Of a DNA stretch of 41,311 nt, positions 24,177-34,574 are shown piece after piece (position 1 is the stretch's first letter; every line of letters begins with the position of its first letter). Source of the DNA: Lysobacteraceae bacterium NML07-0707 (GTDB lineage Bacteria > Pseudomonadota > Gammaproteobacteria > Xanthomonadales > Xanthomonadaceae); contig NWQT01000002.1 in assembly GCA_002798295.1 (NCBI GenBank), forward strand, positions 1 through 41,311, given 5' to 3'. A program made the translations under genes and the position numbers. Below the pieces are notes generated by a model. The model was given only the letters and a program-made list of their open reading frames with translations. It was not told where the DNA came from and did not search any database.

Positions 24177-25235
24177 TCAGCCTTCGCCCGGAATCACGGT
24201 GAACCCCCTGACCTTCTCGGCAAGCAGCTTGACGGCATTATCAGAACCCTGGGAAATCATCAGCCTGCCCTGACCTTCCCCCTCGCCCTCCGCCAACCGA
24301 CCTTCCTCGAACTGATCCAGGAACACCAGCTGTGATCCTAACCACTGCGGCGAACTCCACAATCTGGACATGCCGTCTTTGGACAATATCCGCTGCCCGC
24401 TGCCGTCGGCATTGGCAATGCACAGCGGCCCATGCGCCAGATCAACAATCTCAAGCACCGCATTGAAGGCGACTTTGTCGCCGTCTGGCGACACCATCAG
24501 ACCGAAATAGCTGATCTCCTCCTCGCCATGCTCGGGATCGAGCGCAAGCTGTAACTGGTTGCCGACTGCCACCGGCTTGCCGGCACCGGTATAGAACAAT
24601 TGTTGGTTGCGGGTTTCAAAGGGCTGCCTCGCATCCATGTCCCAAGGCTCCATGCCATCGAGCAGGTCGCGGATATTGGCCGTGCTATCGGCAGAGATCC
24701 AGGCGTCATCCTGCGGCGAATAGATGTTGTATTGGCTGAAGTTATAAACGTCGTAATTGAAGCCGCCCATCAACACCAGTTTCTCGCCGACCAACTGCAA
24801 CTCGCTGTACTCGCCATGGATATCGACAACGAACGCATCCTTTTCGAGCTCCAGTCCCTTGAGCGTTTGCAGCTTGAGTTTGCCATCGGAGAGCGTGGCC
24901 TTCCTGAGCCCGAGCATCCCGTCCCGCACCACGGTGTAATAAAGCGTCTGGCGCCGGGGGTCAAACACCAGATTGAAAACCTCGCCAGTTTCATCTTCGA
25001 GTATCCGTTGCCTGCCGCTGGCCGGATCATGGAAATGAATCTTGCCGCCCCGCTGATATACCACCTGCGGCACCGACCAATCGTATTGGGCCTGTGTGGT
25101 TTGCCCACTCTGCGCCGCGTCCGCCCTCTCCTCCCCAGGCTTCGCGGCTGCCTGTGTACCATCGCCTTGCAGATTGCAGGCCGCCAGCAGCAAGAGCGAA
25201 CTCAATACCAGCATTGCCAGAAACAATTTCTTCAT
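24177..25235 (-). CDS. Beta-propeller-like lipoprotein, unknown function
   Basis: 352 residues. Lipobox LLLLAAC (C after about 18 hydrophobic residues) in MKKLFLAMLVLSSLLLLAAC indicates a lipoprotein. After an Ala/Gln-rich linker come repeating blade-like stretches (VVYQRGGKIHFHDPASGRQR, LVFDPRRQTLYYTVVRDG, LMVSPDGDKVAFNAVLEIVD) reminiscent of TolB/DPP-IV-type propellers. No catalytic motif is seen. GGGGGAG lies before ATG 25235. It sits between an M14 peptidase and the amidohydrolases with short gaps, so it probably belongs to the same transcript. I do not recognise the family. Confidence 0.82.
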   Translation of the reverse strand: MKKLFLAMLVLSSLLLLAACNLQGDGTQAAAKPGEERADAAQSGQTTQAQYDWSVPQVVYQRGGKIHFHDPASGRQRILEDETGEVFNLVFDPRRQTLYYTVVRDGMLGLRKATLSDGKLKLQTLKGLELEKDAFVVDIHGEYSELQLVGEKLVLMGGFNYDVYNFSQYNIYSPQDDAWISADSTANIRDLLDGMEPWDMDARQPFETRNQQLFYTGAGKPVAVGNQLQLALDPEHGEEEISYFGLMVSPDGDKVAFNAVLEIVDLAHGPLCIANADGSGQRILSKDGMSRLWSSPQWLGSQLVFLDQFEEGRLAEGEGEGQGRLMISQGSDNAVKLLAEKVRGFTVIPGEG

Positions 25236-25266
25236 GACACTCCCCCTTGTTGCGGATGAAACCGGA

Positions 25267-26184
25267 TCAATCACCTGCTGCCAGAACAAAGTCCAGCGCC
25301 GCGCAGACCGCCGCGGCCTGTGCTTGGTTGCATTGCGCGGGCGTGGCTCTGGGGCTGTCCGGATAGACCTCGGTGGTGGTGACGTATGGCGCATCGCTAA
25401 GACCTGCGCACAACCCCAGTCCCTTGCAGTCGTATTCAATCACACCCTCGGCCACTACTGGCGAGCCGATCAGGGTGCCGTCCGCATCGGCTGGGGCGAT
25501 ATGGGTCACGCCCGTCACGCGCTCGATGATGGCGCGCTGGAAAGCTGGTTGTGGGCGTGCTGAATCATCCACCAGATAAAAACCATCAGGGATGGTGCCG
25601 GGCACAAACGGCTTGCCATCACGCGCGGCCAGTGCCGGACGGAACTCGCTTTCATCGCTGTCGGTGGTTTCATGCAGGTCGATGTGCAGGCGCATCCTGC
25701 CCGGCTGCTGCGCCACCCAGGCCATCAACAGCGCCGCCTCCTGTGCCGGGCTTTGCGGATAGAACGAGCGATTCGGGTCGATGGCATCGGCATTCCAACG
25801 CTGGATGCGCTCATAGGCCCAGGGGCTGACGCAGGGTGCAATCAACAGATTGATGCGTCCGGCATAGTGCGCGGCATGTTCGCGGGCAAACAGCAGGGCG
25901 CCATGCACGCCACTGGTTTCATAGCCATGCACACCGCCGGTAATCAGCGCCACATCCAGGCCCTCATCCCAGGGGCGGGATTTCAGCCCGCAAAGCGGAA
26001 AGCGGCCATCGGCGCCGTAATCAAGCTCACCATACTGGACAAGTTCAAAGTCATCGGCCAATGCGCGAATGGCGCTTTGCACTTCTGCATAGCTGCGCTG
26101 GCGCTGTTGCCGGGCGCGCCACTGCTGTTTTTCTGCTGCGCCCCAGGGCGTACCGGGGGTTCCGATGGGATAGGTCTGGCTCAT
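25267..26184 (-). CDS. M14-family carboxypeptidase-like protein
   Basis: 305 residues. Zinc motif GGVHGYETSG gives H and E of HxxE, and HIDLHETTD supplies the third ligand region, as in M14 carboxypeptidases and succinylglutamate desuccinylase/aspartoacylase relatives. PNRSFYP (Asn-Arg substrate clamp) and VIEYDCKGLGLCAG (possible catalytic Glu) follow. There is no signal peptide, so it is cytosolic, unlike its neighbours. Start ATG 26184. The gap to the lipoprotein downstream is 31 bp. Confidence 0.88.
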   Translation of the reverse strand: MSQTYPIGTPGTPWGAAEKQQWRARQQRQRSYAEVQSAIRALADDFELVQYGELDYGADGRFPLCGLKSRPWDEGLDVALITGGVHGYETSGVHGALLFAREHAAHYAGRINLLIAPCVSPWAYERIQRWNADAIDPNRSFYPQSPAQEAALLMAWVAQQPGRMRLHIDLHETTDSDESEFRPALAARDGKPFVPGTIPDGFYLVDDSARPQPAFQRAIIERVTGVTHIAPADADGTLIGSPVVAEGVIEYDCKGLGLCAGLSDAPYVTTTEVYPDSPRATPAQCNQAQAAAVCAALDFVLAAGD

Positions 26185-26240
26185 GTTGGACTCATTGGGC
26201 TTGCTGGCTGCGGCTCAGCCGCTTTGGCTTTTGATTCTCC

Positions 26241-26379
26241 GCCCTGTTCTGGCGCGCCGAGTACCGCAGCGACAAATGGAAACAAGACAGGGCATGTTTG
26301 AGCAACGCGAGTTTGCCCTGTCGCCATTTGTTGCGAGGAGCGCAGGGTACTCCGCGTAGCGGAGCGCGCCAGTCAGGGC
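26241..26379. repeat. Long imperfect palindromic intergenic element
   Basis: The 340-bp gap before the S9 peptidase gene has no gene. Its left arm (26241-26279, from GCCCTGTTCTGGCGCGCC) is complementary to the right arm (26324-26379), which carries extra bases. In between, GACAGGGCA and TTGCCCTGTC pair as an inner stem. It looks like one copy of a dispersed, cruciform-forming repeat. Translating it gives a spurious Trp/Arg-rich frame (26192-26527) of a type often mis-annotated. Confidence 0.7.
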
Positions 26380-26389
26380 AGTTTCTTTG

Positions 26390-26416
26390 CCCACTTTCTT
26401 TCCAAAAGAAAGTGGG
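26390..26416. terminator. Strong hairpin, possible bidirectional terminator
   Basis: CCCACTTTCTTT and AAAGAAAGTGGG form a perfect 12-bp stem with a 3-base loop, next to the palindromic repeat. No clean T run follows, so it may be part of the repeat rather than a terminator. Confidence 0.45.
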
Positions 26417-26523
26417 TGCGCTGCCGGGCGCATATCCCGGCACTGAAATACCACAAAAAAACAGCCTCATCCCCGCTACAAAAGTATGGGGATGCGGGTA
26501 GTTCAGCCGTGTTTTCCAGAAGC

Positions 26524-28542
26524 TCACTTCTTCGGCAGTTGATAATCCAGCGCATACGGCGGCGGCTCGCCACCAGGGCCGGTCAGATAATGCTGCATCC
26601 AGCGCAGCAGCCGCAGCGAATAGTCATAGCGCGAGGCGGCGCGCTGGTTGCCATGGCCTTCGCCCGGATACAGCACCAGCCGCACCGGCGCTTGCCCGGC
26701 CAGTTTCAGATAGCGATACATCATGTAGGACTGCATCACCGGCACGCGCGGGTCGGCCTCACCATGCAGAATCAAGGTCGGCGTGCGTGATTTGGCGGCA
26801 TGATTGACCGGACTTTGCTGGCGGAACATGGCCTCGTCCTCCCACGGCCATTTGCCCATATGCACCAGATACTGCTCCCAGGGAATATCGCCGGTGGTGA
26901 TCAGGCTGGACTGGTCGGAAATGCCGACAAACATCACTGATGCGGCGAAGCGCTCGCTGTAATAAGTCGCGCCCCAGGCGCTGGCATAACCGCCATAGGA
27001 GCCGCCGGTGATGCCGACCTTGTCCTTGTCCACAAGACCGCTGGCAATCAGGTGGTCAACGCCATCGACGATGTCATCAAACTCACCCATGCCCGGCTTG
27101 CCAAAACCCAGCCTGGAAAACGCTACCCCGCGCCCGGTACTGCTGCGGTAATTGGGCAGGAACGAGGCAAAGCCTTGTGCGGCCAGCACCTGCACCGGCT
27201 GCGAATACGCCGTCAGCCAGCCATTGCTGTAATGCGATTCGGGTCCGCCATGGACGATGGTCACCAACGGCACGCGCGCATTGCCCTGCCGCCTCAGCGG
27301 TTGAATCAGCAAGCCTTCCAGCTCCAGCCCGTCGCGGCTCTTGTAGCGCACCACCTCCTGCCGCGCCAGGGCGATTTGCGCCAGTTGCGGATTGCTCTGT
27401 GTCAGCCGTCTGGCCTTGCCCGTTTCGGCGATGAAAGCCTCGGCAGGATGCTGCGCGGTGCTGCCCAGGAGCCCCAGTTTGCCATCAGCGCTTGCGGAGA
27501 TGCCGGTCCAGATCGGCCCGCCCAGCGCCAGCACGTTGCGTGCTGCGCCGCCCGTGGCATTGACTTCACCCACGCGCGCTTCCACGCCCTCATGACTGAC
27601 AAACAGCAGTCTGCTGCCTTCAAGCCATTCCATATCCGCCACCTGCCCCAACAGGCCGGGCAATACATCGCGGAACTCGCCACCGGATTTGCCGGTCACC
27701 ATCAGCCGCCCCTGCATCGAGTCATGCTTGTCGGCGGCGGAAATAAAGGCCAGCTTCTCACCGTCGCGGCTCCAGGCAAGCTTGCCCAGCTTGCCCGGGT
27801 TATCCACACGCCCCAGCAGCCTGCCATCGGGCGCCACCATCTGGATACGGGTGAACACCAGGGTATCGTCGGTCAGCTGCCGCGGGGCGACTGCCAAGGC
27901 TAGGCGGTCACCGGCCGGGCTCCAACTCACCGATTGCACACTGCCTTCCACCGGCAGCAACCTTGGCGCAGCAGCGCCCGCGCCAAGGTCGGCAATCCAA
28001 ACGCCCACCGGCCGCCAGTCTTCTTCGTACACCTTTTGGCTGAAGCCTTTTTTCCTGAGCGCTGCGACGGCTTCGCTTTCCGGCACCGATGCCAGCAGCG
28101 CGACCTGGCGACCATCGGGCGAGAAGCTGTAGCTGCGAATATCGGTTTTCAGCTTGATGAGCCGCTGCGATTCGCCACCGGCCAGCGGGATGCGGTACAG
28201 CGCGCGGGCATCATCCCCTTCGCGCTTGGCAAGATAAGTCACCGCCGCAGAGTCGGCCTGCCAGTTCAGCGCGCCCACATTCACCTGGCCGGTGACAAAG
28301 CCACGGCTCGTGCCACGGGCATCGCTGATATGCAGCTCGACATGCGCCGCACCGTCTTCATCCACGCCCAGCTGTCGCGGCACCGACAAGGCATAGGCCA
28401 ATTGCCGCCCATCCGGGCTGATTTTCACTTGCGTCACTGCGCGCAGTTGCGCCAGTTGCTGCAAGTTCATGCCGGCCTGCGCCATCACACTGCCGCTGGC
28501 AAACAGGGCTGCGCCTGCCAGCACGGTTTTCATCATCTTCAT
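26524..28542 (-). CDS. Exported S9-family prolyl oligopeptidase-like peptidase
   Basis: 672 residues. Signal peptide MKMMKTVLAGAALFASGSVMAQA, then a beta-propeller (about 25-400, with VKISPDGRQLAYALSVPRQL and similar blades) and an alpha/beta-hydrolase domain. The catalytic serine is in GITGGSYGGYAS, the Asp in HGEADPRVPVMQS and the His in YPGEGHGNQRAASR. Such enzymes release di- or oligopeptides in the periplasm. ATG 28542 with GGGGAG upstream is preferred over the longer frame. Divergent from the serine/threonine transporter gene. Confidence 0.95.
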   Translation of the reverse strand: MKMMKTVLAGAALFASGSVMAQAGMNLQQLAQLRAVTQVKISPDGRQLAYALSVPRQLGVDEDGAAHVELHISDARGTSRGFVTGQVNVGALNWQADSAAVTYLAKREGDDARALYRIPLAGGESQRLIKLKTDIRSYSFSPDGRQVALLASVPESEAVAALRKKGFSQKVYEEDWRPVGVWIADLGAGAAAPRLLPVEGSVQSVSWSPAGDRLALAVAPRQLTDDTLVFTRIQMVAPDGRLLGRVDNPGKLGKLAWSRDGEKLAFISAADKHDSMQGRLMVTGKSGGEFRDVLPGLLGQVADMEWLEGSRLLFVSHEGVEARVGEVNATGGAARNVLALGGPIWTGISASADGKLGLLGSTAQHPAEAFIAETGKARRLTQSNPQLAQIALARQEVVRYKSRDGLELEGLLIQPLRRQGNARVPLVTIVHGGPESHYSNGWLTAYSQPVQVLAAQGFASFLPNYRSSTGRGVAFSRLGFGKPGMGEFDDIVDGVDHLIASGLVDKDKVGITGGSYGGYASAWGATYYSERFAASVMFVGISDQSSLITTGDIPWEQYLVHMGKWPWEDEAMFRQQSPVNHAAKSRTPTLILHGEADPRVPVMQSYMMYRYLKLAGQAPVRLVLYPGEGHGNQRAASRYDYSLRLLRWMQHYLTGPGGEPPPYALDYQLPKK

Positions 28543-28685
28543 CGGGAACTCCCCATGGAACCTGCCGTCACTTTGAATGGCGCACGCCAAGATGACAAGC
28601 CCATGCCCCGGCAGCTTGCACTTTCGTGAACAAAAGCTGGATTTTGTCCTACCCTGTACAGCTCTCTGCCAGCAAAGGAATACTC

Positions 28686-29894
28686 ATGAATATTGCCGCC
28701 CCTGCCGAACGCTTTGGCCTGGTGCCGCAAATCGCACTGGCGCTGGTACTTGGGGTTCTATTGGGCACCTTCCTGCCCGATGTCGCCACCGGGCTTTCGC
28801 TCCTTGGCAATTTGTTTGTCGGCGCGCTCAAGGCTCTCGCCCCGGTACTGATTTTCGTGCTGGTGCTCGCGGCGCTATGCCGTTTTCAGGCGGCTTCCGG
28901 GCGCTATATCCGTCCGGTATTGGTGATGTATCTGGCCGGCACATTCCTGGCTGCACTCACCGCCGTTGCGGCCAGCTTCCTGTTCCCCACCCGGCTGGAA
29001 CTCAGCCTTGATGCCGCCCAGCAAACCGCCCCGGCCAGCCTGCATGAGGTGCTGATGAACCTCCTGATGAACCTGGTCGCCAACCCGGTGGCGGCGCTTG
29101 CCAATGCCAATTACATCGGCATCCTGACCTGGGCCATCCTGCTGGGACTGGCGCTGCGCCGGGCCAATACGCAAACCCGCGCGCTGATGGGCGATTTGGC
29201 CGATGCCGTTTCGCAAGTGGTGCGCTGGGTGATTCGCACCGCACCTGTAGGTATTCTCGGGCTGGTGGCAGGCACAGTGGCCGAAACCGGCTTTGCCGCG
29301 CTCCTGGGCTATGCGCGCTTGCTGGGGGTACTGGTGGGCTCGATGCTGTTCATCGCGCTGCTGGTCAACCCGCTGATCGTGTTCATCAAAACCCGGCGCA
29401 ACCCCTATCCGCTGGTGTTCACCTGCCTGCGCGAATCGGGCATTACCGCATTTTTCACCCGCAGCTCGGCGGCCAATATCCCGGTCAACATCAATCTGGC
29501 ACGCAAGCTGGGGCTGAACCCGGATCTGTATTCGGTGAGTATCCCGCTGGGCGCGACCATCAACATGGCCGGTGCGGCCATCACCATCAATGTCATGACC
29601 CTGGCGGCTGCGCACACCCTGGGCATCGAGGTGGATTTTGGCTCGGCATTGCTGCTCTCACTCATCGCCACGCTGGGCGCATGCGGCGCTTCGGGCGTGG
29701 CCGGTGGCTCGCTGCTGCTGATTCCCCTGGCCACCAGCCTTTTCAATATCCCCAACGACGTGGCCATGCAGGTGGTCGCCATCGGCTTCATCATCGGCGT
29801 GGTGCAGGATTCGGTGGAAACAGCGCTGAATTCATCCACCGATATCCTGTTCACTGCTGCTGCAAATCCGGCCAACGCCGTGGAAAACGCATAA
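28686..29894 (+). CDS. sstT: Serine/threonine:sodium symporter SstT
   Basis: 402 residues of the dicarboxylate/amino acid:cation symporter family, inner membrane. Several long hydrophobic segments appear, with the family hairpin [20 protein letters not shown] (serine-rich re-entrant loop), [17 protein letters not shown] and [15 protein letters not shown]. These match SstT, which imports serine and threonine with sodium. AAAGGA lies before ATG 28686; upstream frame extensions are ignored. Its position next to exported peptidases suggests uptake of released amino acids. It ends 13 bp from the convergent LD-carboxypeptidase gene. Confidence 0.93.
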   Translation: MNIAAPAERFGLVPQIALALVLGVLLGTFLPDVATGLSLLGNLFVGALKALAPVLIFVLVLAALCRFQAASGRYIRPVLVMYLAGTFLAALTAVAASFLFPTRLELSLDAAQQTAPASLHEVLMNLLMNLVANPVAALANANYIGILTWAILLGLALRRANTQTRALMGDLADAVSQVVRWVIRTAPVGILGLVAGTVAETGFAALLGYARLLGVLVGSMLFIALLVNPLIVFIKTRRNPYPLVFTCLRESGITAFFTRSSAANIPVNINLARKLGLNPDLYSVSIPLGATINMAGAAITINVMTLAAAHTLGIEVDFGSALLLSLIATLGACGASGVAGGSLLLIPLATSLFNIPNDVAMQVVAIGFIIGVVQDSVETALNSSTDILFTAAANPANAVENA

Positions 29895-29907
29895 GCTTCT
29901 GCGAGTA

Positions 29908-30963
29908 TCAACTTTGAAGCACCGGCTCCAGCAAACGGAAGCTGCCACTGTCAGCGTCCATTTCCACCCTGCCACCCACTGGCACGATGAATTGCTTGCG
30001 GATATGGCCAATCATCGCGCCGCTATAGGCGGGGACGCCCAGCGGTTTGAGGTAGTCATGCAGAATCTCGCTGACGGTGAGTGAGCCAAAACCGTCAGCG
30101 GGCTTGCAGTCGGTGCATTCACCAAAGATGATGCCGGCCACTTGCTCAAGCGCGCCCATCAGCTTCAAGGTGCTGAACATGCGGTCAATGCGATAAGGCG
30201 CTTCGGAGACATCTTCCAGAAACAAAATCTTGCCACGGAAATCCGGCAAATAAGGCGAGCCTGCGATTGCGGTCAGCACCGTCAGGTTGCCGCCAACCAG
30301 TTCGCCGCGGGCGCGGCCGGGGTTGATGGTCTGGATGCGGTTATTGCGTTGTACCAGCTCGTCGCCTGCATCGGTAATGTTGCGGTATTCCATGAGCTCG
30401 CGCTGGAAAAACAGGCGGCGGAACTGGTCGGCATTGAAGCTGTTCCAGCTGCCCGAGCCGTTTGGCCCGTGGAAGGTCACAAGTCCGGTCCGGGCATGGA
30501 TAGCATTGTGCAAGGCGGTGATGTCCGAATAGCCCAGAAAAATCTTGGGATTGCGACGGATGAGGTTGTAATCCAGCAGCGGCAGTATCCGCGCCGCGCC
30601 GGAGCCGCCACGGGCGCAAACCACGGCCTTGATTTGCGGATCGGCAAAGGCGGCATTGATATCGCCAGCGCGTTCGCCATCGCTACCGGCCAAGTGACCA
30701 CGACGGCTGCGCATATGCGCGCCAGTGTGCACTTTCAGCCCCAGCGCTTGCAGCACTTCTTGCGCCAACTGAAAGTCGAACGGATCTTCCATCGCCGCCG
30801 AAGGACTGACCAGCGCCACGCTGTCGCCGGGCTTGAGCGCTGCTGGCAAGAGCCGCGCCGGCGTTTTGCCTGCAGACCTGCTGGCATTTGCAATGCCGGG
30901 CAACGGCGCCAAAGACAGGGCCAGGCCTGCCAACGATGTTCGGAGAAAATCACGACGGTGCAT
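29908..30963 (-). CDS. LD-carboxypeptidase (S66), Tat signal
   Basis: 351 residues. The N-terminus MHRRDFLRTSLAGLALSLAP is a twin-arginine signal. Family motifs are intact: VCARGGSGAARILPLLDYN, FLGYSDITALH (nucleophile serine region), TFHGPNGSGS, LEDVSEAPYRIDRM (Glu) and IGHIRKQFIVPVGG (His). These enzymes trim D-Ala from tetrapeptides in murein recycling; the exported form would act on periplasmic muropeptides or other peptides. 41 bp follow the icmF stop on the same strand, so it may be the second gene of that transcript. Confidence 0.92.
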   Translation of the reverse strand: MHRRDFLRTSLAGLALSLAPLPGIANASRSAGKTPARLLPAALKPGDSVALVSPSAAMEDPFDFQLAQEVLQALGLKVHTGAHMRSRRGHLAGSDGERAGDINAAFADPQIKAVVCARGGSGAARILPLLDYNLIRRNPKIFLGYSDITALHNAIHARTGLVTFHGPNGSGSWNSFNADQFRRLFFQRELMEYRNITDAGDELVQRNNRIQTINPGRARGELVGGNLTVLTAIAGSPYLPDFRGKILFLEDVSEAPYRIDRMFSTLKLMGALEQVAGIIFGECTDCKPADGFGSLTVSEILHDYLKPLGVPAYSGAMIGHIRKQFIVPVGGRVEMDADSGSFRLLEPVLQS

Positions 30964-31004
30964 GGGAAAAACTTCCGGTAGATGAGTGAACAGGAGGGGC
31001 AGCC

Positions 31005-34000
31005 TTACATATTGCGCCGGTATTCGCCGCCGACTTCATACAGGGCATGGGAAATCTGCCCAAGCGAGTGGCTTTTGACCGCGTCCATCAAGGCGCTGAA
31101 CAGGTTTTGCCGGGCGCGGGCAGTGTCCTGCAAAAAGCGCAGCCCCGCCTCGCCGGCCAGCGGGTTGCGAGCGGCCTGATAGGCCAGCACATTGTCGATT
31201 TGCTGCTGTTTTTCTTCCGGCGTTGAGCGAATCAGCTCGATTTCCGTGGCCACGCCCTGGCTGTCCTTGCCAAGGAAGGTGTTGACGCCAATCAGCGGCA
31301 GGCTGCCATCGTGCTTTTTCTGCTCGTAGTACAACGATTCTTCCTGAATCTTGCCGCGCTGGTACATGGTGTCCATCGCGCCGAGCACGCCGCCGCGCTC
31401 GCTGATGGCTTCAAATTCCTTGTACACCGCTTCTTCCACCAGGTCAGTGAGATAGTCCACCGCAAAGCTGCCCTGCCAGGGGTTTTCGATGAAATTCAGC
31501 CCCAGCTCCTTGTTGATAATCATCTGGATGGCCACGGCGCGGCGTACCGATTCTTCGGTGGGCGTGGTAATCGCCTCGTCATAGGCATTGGTGTGCAAGC
31601 TGTTGCAGTTGTCAAACAGTGCATAGAGCGCCTGCAAGGTGGTGCGGATGTCGTTGAACTGGATTTCCTGGGCGTGCAGGCTGCGGCCACTGGTCTGGAT
31701 GTGGTATTTCATCATCTGGCTGCGGGGCGAAGCGCCGTAGCGCTCACGCATCGCTCGCGCCCAGATGCGCCGCGCCACGCGGCCAATCACGGTGTATTCC
31801 GGGTCCATGCCGTTGGAGAAGAAGAACGACAGGTTTGGCGCGAAGTCGTCGATCCGCATGCCGCGCGCCAGGTAATACTCGACGATGGTGAAGCCATTGC
31901 TCAGGGTGAAGGCGAGCTGGCTGACCGGGTTCGCCCCGGCCTCGGCGATGTGGTAGCCGGAAATCGACACCGAATAAAAATTGCGCACGCCGTGATCGAC
32001 GAAATACTGCTGGATATCGCCCATCATCCGCAGCGCGAATTCGGTGCTGAAGATGCAGGTGTTCTGCGCCTGGTCTTCCTTGAGAATGTCGGCCTGCACC
32101 GTGCCGCGCACGCTCTGCAAGGTTTCGGCCTTGATGCGTGCATAGGTGTCGGCATCCAGCAGCTCTTCGCCGCTCACCCCCAACAGACCCAGCCCCAGGC
32201 CGTCATTGCCCTCGGGCAGCGCGCCCTGATAGACCGGGCGGGGGCGGTCTGCAAACCGCTGCGCGATTTTTGCCTCGGCCGCCTGCCAGCGCACCGGGTC
32301 GGCCTTCAGGTATTTTTCTACCTGCTGGTCGATGGCGGTATTCATGAACATGGCGAGGATGATCGGCGCAGGCCCATTGATGGTCATCGACACGCTGGTG
32401 CTCGGCGCGCACAGGTCAAAGCCCGAATACAGTTTTTTCATGTCATCGAGGCTGGCGATATTCACCCCGGAATTGCCGATTTTTCCGTAGATATCCGGGC
32501 GCGGCGCCGGATCTTCGCCATACAGGGTGACGCTATCGAAGGCGGTGGACAGCCGCGCCGCCGGCTGCCCCAGCGACAGGTAATGGAAGCGGCGATTGGT
32601 GCGCTCGGGCGTGCCTTCTCCGGCAAACATGCGAATCGGGTCTTCGCCGCTGCGCCGGTACGGATACACGCCGCCGGTATAGGGATAGCTGCCCGGCAGG
32701 TTTTCTTTTTGCAGGAAGGTCAGCAGCTCGCCCCAGCTCTTGTGCGTGGGCGCGGCGATTTTTGGAATCATCTGCTGGCTGAGCGATTGCCGGTAGTTTT
32801 CCACGCGGATGGTTTTGTCGCGTACCTGATATTGATTGACGGCATCGCTGATGGATTTCAGCCTGGCTGGCCATTCGCGCAGCAGTTTCAGGCTCTCGGC
32901 ATCGAGCGCGCCGATGGCCTCCTGATAGGCGCGGCGCAGGCGTTGCAGCGTGGCATCGGTGTTTTCTTCAAGCAGCGCCTGGCTGTATAGCCCCAGCGGT
33001 TCGGGCAATGCCGGGTCGGCCAGTGCGCGCAGCGCCTGCCACAACGACTGCGCATGCTCGGCAGCCTCGCTCTGGCTGTGGATGCGCGCAGCGATGTTGC
33101 GGCCCTGTTCGGCTATTTCGGCCAGATAGCGCACCCGGCTGCCGGGAATCAGCACCGTGGCGCGCGGCTCTTTCAGCGTGGTGTCCATCTGCGGCGTCCA
33201 TTGCGCAGCCGGCAGCGCCAGTTTTTCGCGCAGCAGGCGGCAGAGATTGGCGAACATCCAGCTCACCCCCGGATCATTGAACTGGCTGGCAATGGTCGGG
33301 TACACCGGCACCGCCTCATCGCTGGCCTGAAAGGCCAGATGGTTGCGCCGCCACTGCTTGCGCACATCGCGCAGTGCATCTTCCGCCCCGCGCTTGTCGA
33401 ATTTGTTGAGCACCACCAGTTCGGCAAAATCGAGCATGTCGATTTTTTCCAGCTGGCTGGCCGCGCCGTAGTCGCTGGTCATCACATACATCGGGAAATC
33501 CACCAAATCGACGATTTCCGAGTCGCTCTGGCCGATGCCGGCGGTTTCCACGATGACCAGGTCAAAGCCCTGCGCCTTGAGATAGGCGATGGAATCTTTC
33601 AGCACCAAGTTGGTCGCCGCATGCTGGCGGCGGGTCGCCATCGAGCGCATGAACACCCGCGGGCTGCGCAGCGAATTCATGCGGATACGATCACCCAGCA
33701 GCGCCCCGCCGGTGCGGCGCCGGGTCGGATCCACGGAAATCACCGCGATGCGCATCTCCGGGAAGCTGGCAAGAAAGCGGTTCAAAAGCTCGTCGGTCAC
33801 GCTGGACTTGCCCGCGCCACCGGTGCCGGTAATGCCAATCACCGGGGTCTGGCCACCGGCCTGCTGCCAGGCTTCGCGCAGGCGGGTCATTTGTGCATCA
33901 TCCAGCACACCGTCCTCGATGGCCGAGAGCATCCGCCCGGCGGCGATTTCGACATCGGCGCTGTCCATGCCCTGCCCGGCTGGCAGGCGTGCAGCTTCGG

Positions 34001-34430
34001 CGCGCGCGACCACGTCCTCGATCATCTCCACCAGCCCCATGCGCATGCCGTCATTGGGGTGATAGATGCGCTCCACACCATAGTCTTGCAGTTCGCGGAT
34101 TTCCTCCGGGGTGATGGTGCCGCCGCCGCCGCCAAACACGCGCACATGTGCCGCACCGCGCGCCTTGAGCATGTCCACCATGTATTTGAAGTATTCGACA
34201 TGCCCGCCCTGATAGCTGGAGAGCGCGATGGCATCGGCATCTTCCTGCAAGGCGGCGCGCACCACGTCCTCGACGCTGCGGTTATGCCCCAGATGAATCA
34301 CCTCCACGCCCTGCCCCTGGATCAGGCGGCGCATGATGTTGATGGCCGCATCGTGGCCGTCGAACAGGCTGGCGGCAGTGACAAAGCGCAGCGGGCTACG
34401 GGTTTGGGGGGCTTGGGAGAGCTCGGACAT
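31005..34430 (-). CDS. icmF: Fused isobutyryl-CoA mutase IcmF
   Basis: 1141 residues combining three modules: B12-binding domain (1-140, [10 protein letters not shown] with D24/H26, SSYQGG, VFGGGGG), MeaI-type G-protein chaperone (about 190-400, [24 protein letters not shown]) and acyl-CoA mutase barrel (the rest). In the mutase, RMFAGEG has Phe where methylmalonyl-CoA mutase has Tyr, which points to isobutyryl/butyryl-CoA rather than methylmalonyl-CoA. IcmF enzymes also interconvert isovaleryl- and pivalyl-CoA. Start ATG 34430; the open frame continues to 35675, but that part is the antisense shadow of leucine dehydrogenase. Divergent from two leucine-degradation genes. Confidence 0.95.
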   Translation of the reverse strand: MSELSQAPQTRSPLRFVTAASLFDGHDAAINIMRRLIQGQGVEVIHLGHNRSVEDVVRAALQEDADAIALSSYQGGHVEYFKYMVDMLKARGAAHVRVFGGGGGTITPEEIRELQDYGVERIYHPNDGMRMGLVEMIEDVVARAEAARLPAGQGMDSADVEIAAGRMLSAIEDGVLDDAQMTRLREAWQQAGGQTPVIGITGTGGAGKSSVTDELLNRFLASFPEMRIAVISVDPTRRRTGGALLGDRIRMNSLRSPRVFMRSMATRRQHAATNLVLKDSIAYLKAQGFDLVIVETAGIGQSDSEIVDLVDFPMYVMTSDYGAASQLEKIDMLDFAELVVLNKFDKRGAEDALRDVRKQWRRNHLAFQASDEAVPVYPTIASQFNDPGVSWMFANLCRLLREKLALPAAQWTPQMDTTLKEPRATVLIPGSRVRYLAEIAEQGRNIAARIHSQSEAAEHAQSLWQALRALADPALPEPLGLYSQALLEENTDATLQRLRRAYQEAIGALDAESLKLLREWPARLKSISDAVNQYQVRDKTIRVENYRQSLSQQMIPKIAAPTHKSWGELLTFLQKENLPGSYPYTGGVYPYRRSGEDPIRMFAGEGTPERTNRRFHYLSLGQPAARLSTAFDSVTLYGEDPAPRPDIYGKIGNSGVNIASLDDMKKLYSGFDLCAPSTSVSMTINGPAPIILAMFMNTAIDQQVEKYLKADPVRWQAAEAKIAQRFADRPRPVYQGALPEGNDGLGLGLLGVSGEELLDADTYARIKAETLQSVRGTVQADILKEDQAQNTCIFSTEFALRMMGDIQQYFVDHGVRNFYSVSISGYHIAEAGANPVSQLAFTLSNGFTIVEYYLARGMRIDDFAPNLSFFFSNGMDPEYTVIGRVARRIWARAMRERYGASPRSQMMKYHIQTSGRSLHAQEIQFNDIRTTLQALYALFDNCNSLHTNAYDEAITTPTEESVRRAVAIQMIINKELGLNFIENPWQGSFAVDYLTDLVEEAVYKEFEAISERGGVLGAMDTMYQRGKIQEESLYYEQKKHDGSLPLIGVNTFLGKDSQGVATEIELIRSTPEEKQQQIDNVLAYQAARNPLAGEAGLRFLQDTARARQNLFSALMDAVKSHSLGQISHALYEVGGEYRRNM

Positions 34431-34574
34431 GGGCACACTCGCAATATGAATGAAACCGGAACCCGGGATTGTAGCGCCCGGCTCGCCGCATCCTTTGCGC
34501 ATTGCAAAAAACCTGTAGCGGCGTTCGGCTAGAATGTCCGGCGTTTTTCGCCCCATTCCCACAGGGAGCTTCCC

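Noticed and set aside
26192-26527. 111-residue frame in the intergenic gap
   Set aside because: Derived from the palindromic repeat and hairpin; low-complexity Trp/Arg/Cys content and no ribosome site.
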